Below, in pieces: positions 5,950-6,558 of a stretch of 6,558 nt of DNA. Position 1 is the first letter of the stretch; every line of letters starts with the position of its first letter. The translations under genes were made by a program, and so were the position numbers. The notes below the pieces were generated by a model that worked only from the letters and a program-made list of their open reading frames with translations, had not been told where the DNA came from and did not search any database. Origin of the DNA: an uncultured Clostridium sp. (GTDB lineage: Bacteria > Bacillota > Clostridia > Lachnospirales > Lachnospiraceae); assembly GCA_905192625.1 (NCBI GenBank), contig CAJJLI010000122.1, positions 1-6,558 on the forward strand. Reading direction: 5' to 3'.

Positions 5950-5970
5950 AAGCGGATATTTTATCCGCTT
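5950..5970 (-). other. Intercistronic hairpin before the A-subunit gene
   Basis: AAGCGGATA (5950-5958) and TATCCGCTT (5962-5970) form a perfect 9-bp stem with a 3-nt loop, 38-58 nt upstream of the A start. On the minus strand it is followed by TGATTG, not a T tract, so it is not a standard terminator. It may protect an RNA 3' or 5' end or mark a processing site between E and A-B-D. Confidence 0.6.
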
Positions 5971-6001
5971 ATATACCTAATACTAAGCTTACACAACAAT
6001 G

Positions 6002-6023
6002 GGAATTTATAAACTTAAATTCC
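6002..6023 (-). other. Second intercistronic hairpin between the E and A genes
   Basis: GGAATTTA (6002-6009) pairs with TAAATTCC (6016-6023) across the 6-nt loop TAAACT. No T tract follows on the minus strand (CATTGTTG). Closer to the E stop an A/T-only inverted repeat TAATAAA/TTTATTA (6036-6042 with 6056-6062) is also present. With the hairpin at 5950-5970, this makes the E-A gap unusually structured compared with the 11-nt gaps downstream. Confidence 0.5.
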
Positions 6024-6075
6024 AACAAATGAATATAATAAAGCACTTTTAATCGTTTATTACACTGTTTTAAGC

Positions 6076-6558
6076 TTAAGCTATTGAAAATTGTTCTTTT
6101 GCATCGTAAAACTTACTTTCAAAAGAATTATTAATTAAAATTTCTTTTTCATGAATTACCGCACGAGTGCCACCCCAGAAATCGCGATCACTAATCTTAA
6201 TTTCAATTCCAGTCGCTCGTTCTAGACGTTCTTTTTTATCTTCGTCACTTGGGTTAATGTACACTGTCATTGGTAATCCTTTTGAAAACGCTATTGCTTC
6301 TTTGATTTGCTTTTCTAAAAGTAATATATATTCTTCCGTTTTCATAAAATCATTCAAACGTTTTTGAACATCCGTAAATAATTGCTCAGTAAGTTCTAAA
6401 ACTAGATCGTTTTGTTTGTGCCTAATACTAAGTATCTGCACAGCAAGTGCTGAGTTTTTATCACGATGGAGCTTCTCTGTCTCTTGTTTTAAATAAGAAG
6501 CTGCTTTATCCTCTGTTTCCTTTTTATACTCTTCATAATTCTTTTTCATTAACTGAGT
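6076..6558 (-). CDS. atpE: V-type ATPase/ATP synthase subunit E (peripheral stalk), 5' partial
   Basis: 160 codons are visible and the frame stays open to the window edge. Subunit E pairs with another stalk protein to form the stator that holds the A3B3 head against rotation. The N-terminal half is a long charged helix (EEYKKETEDKAASYLKQETE), typical of stalk coiled coils. The C-terminal domain has GLPMTVYINPSDEDK and then DRDFWGGTRAVIHEKEILIN, with NSFESKFYDAKEQF near the end: the E-family globular head with its conserved GG and '(I/L)-(D/N)-N-(T/S)-x-E-x-(R/K)'. An internal ATG at 6549 would give 157 aa. However, the nine bases before it (ACTCAGTTA) hold no ribosome site, the frame continues, and E proteins are usually around 190-200 aa, so the true start is probably outside. 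The stop TAA is 163 nt before the A gene. Also called ntpE; not the F-type atpE (c subunit). Confidence 0.85.
   Translation of the reverse strand, partial: TQLMKKNYEEYKKETEDKAASYLKQETEKLHRDKNSALAVQILSIRHKQNDLVLELTEQLFTDVQKRLNDFMKTEEYILLLEKQIKEAIAFSKGLPMTVYINPSDEDKKERLERATGIEIKISDRDFWGGTRAVIHEKEILINNSFESKFYDAKEQFSIA

Noticed and set aside
6167..6367. 66-codon plus-strand open frame inside the E-subunit gene
   Set aside because: It is antisense to the E coding frame with no independent support.

Overview
The window looks like chromosomal DNA from a low-GC Gram-positive anaerobe of the Clostridia, most like Lachnospiraceae. The reasons are the AT-rich intergenic DNA, strong AGGAGG-type ribosome binding sites, sigma-A promoters next to tRNA genes, tRNA genes without an encoded CCA, and a bacterial V-type (A/V) ATPase operon with clostridial-type protein sequences. 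The species is an inference; no marker gene is present.

Layout. Bases 1-167 (+) hold the last 54 codons of a protein ending in a sugar-binding (LacI/periplasmic-binding-protein-like) fold. Bases 257-654 (+) hold two nearly identical tRNA-Lys(CTT) genes. Each has its own TTGxxT-17-TATAAT promoter at the same distance and its own duplicated terminator, whose hairpin depends heavily on G-U pairs. Bases 737-1630 (-) encode a LysR-family regulator; a good Shine-Dalgarno sequence places its start ten codons inside the longest reading frame. Bases 1631-2024 contain no convincing gene but hold a 16-bp tandem repeat, a 25-bp palindrome over a candidate lysR promoter, and an unexplained hairpin region. 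A perfect 21-bp inverted repeat (2025-2072) ends the ATPase operon.

Bases 2072-6558 (-) are the distal part of a V-type ATPase operon, read in the order E (cut by the window edge), A (catalytic), B (non-catalytic), D (central stalk). A, B and D are packed with 11-nt gaps and B and D have Shine-Dalgarno sites overlapping the preceding stop. E and A are separated by 163 nt holding two clear hairpins. A and B form the A3B3 head, D the rotor shaft, and E a peripheral stalk. Subunits C, F, I and K are not here and would have to lie upstream of E or elsewhere.

I found no mobile element, CRISPR array or defence system, and no clearly new multi-gene system. The most interesting signals are regulatory: the wobble-rich tRNA terminators, a possible long-range anti-terminator pairing upstream of the first tRNA, the palindrome upstream of lysR, the E-A intercistronic hairpins, and a small hairpin that includes the A-subunit Shine-Dalgarno sequence.
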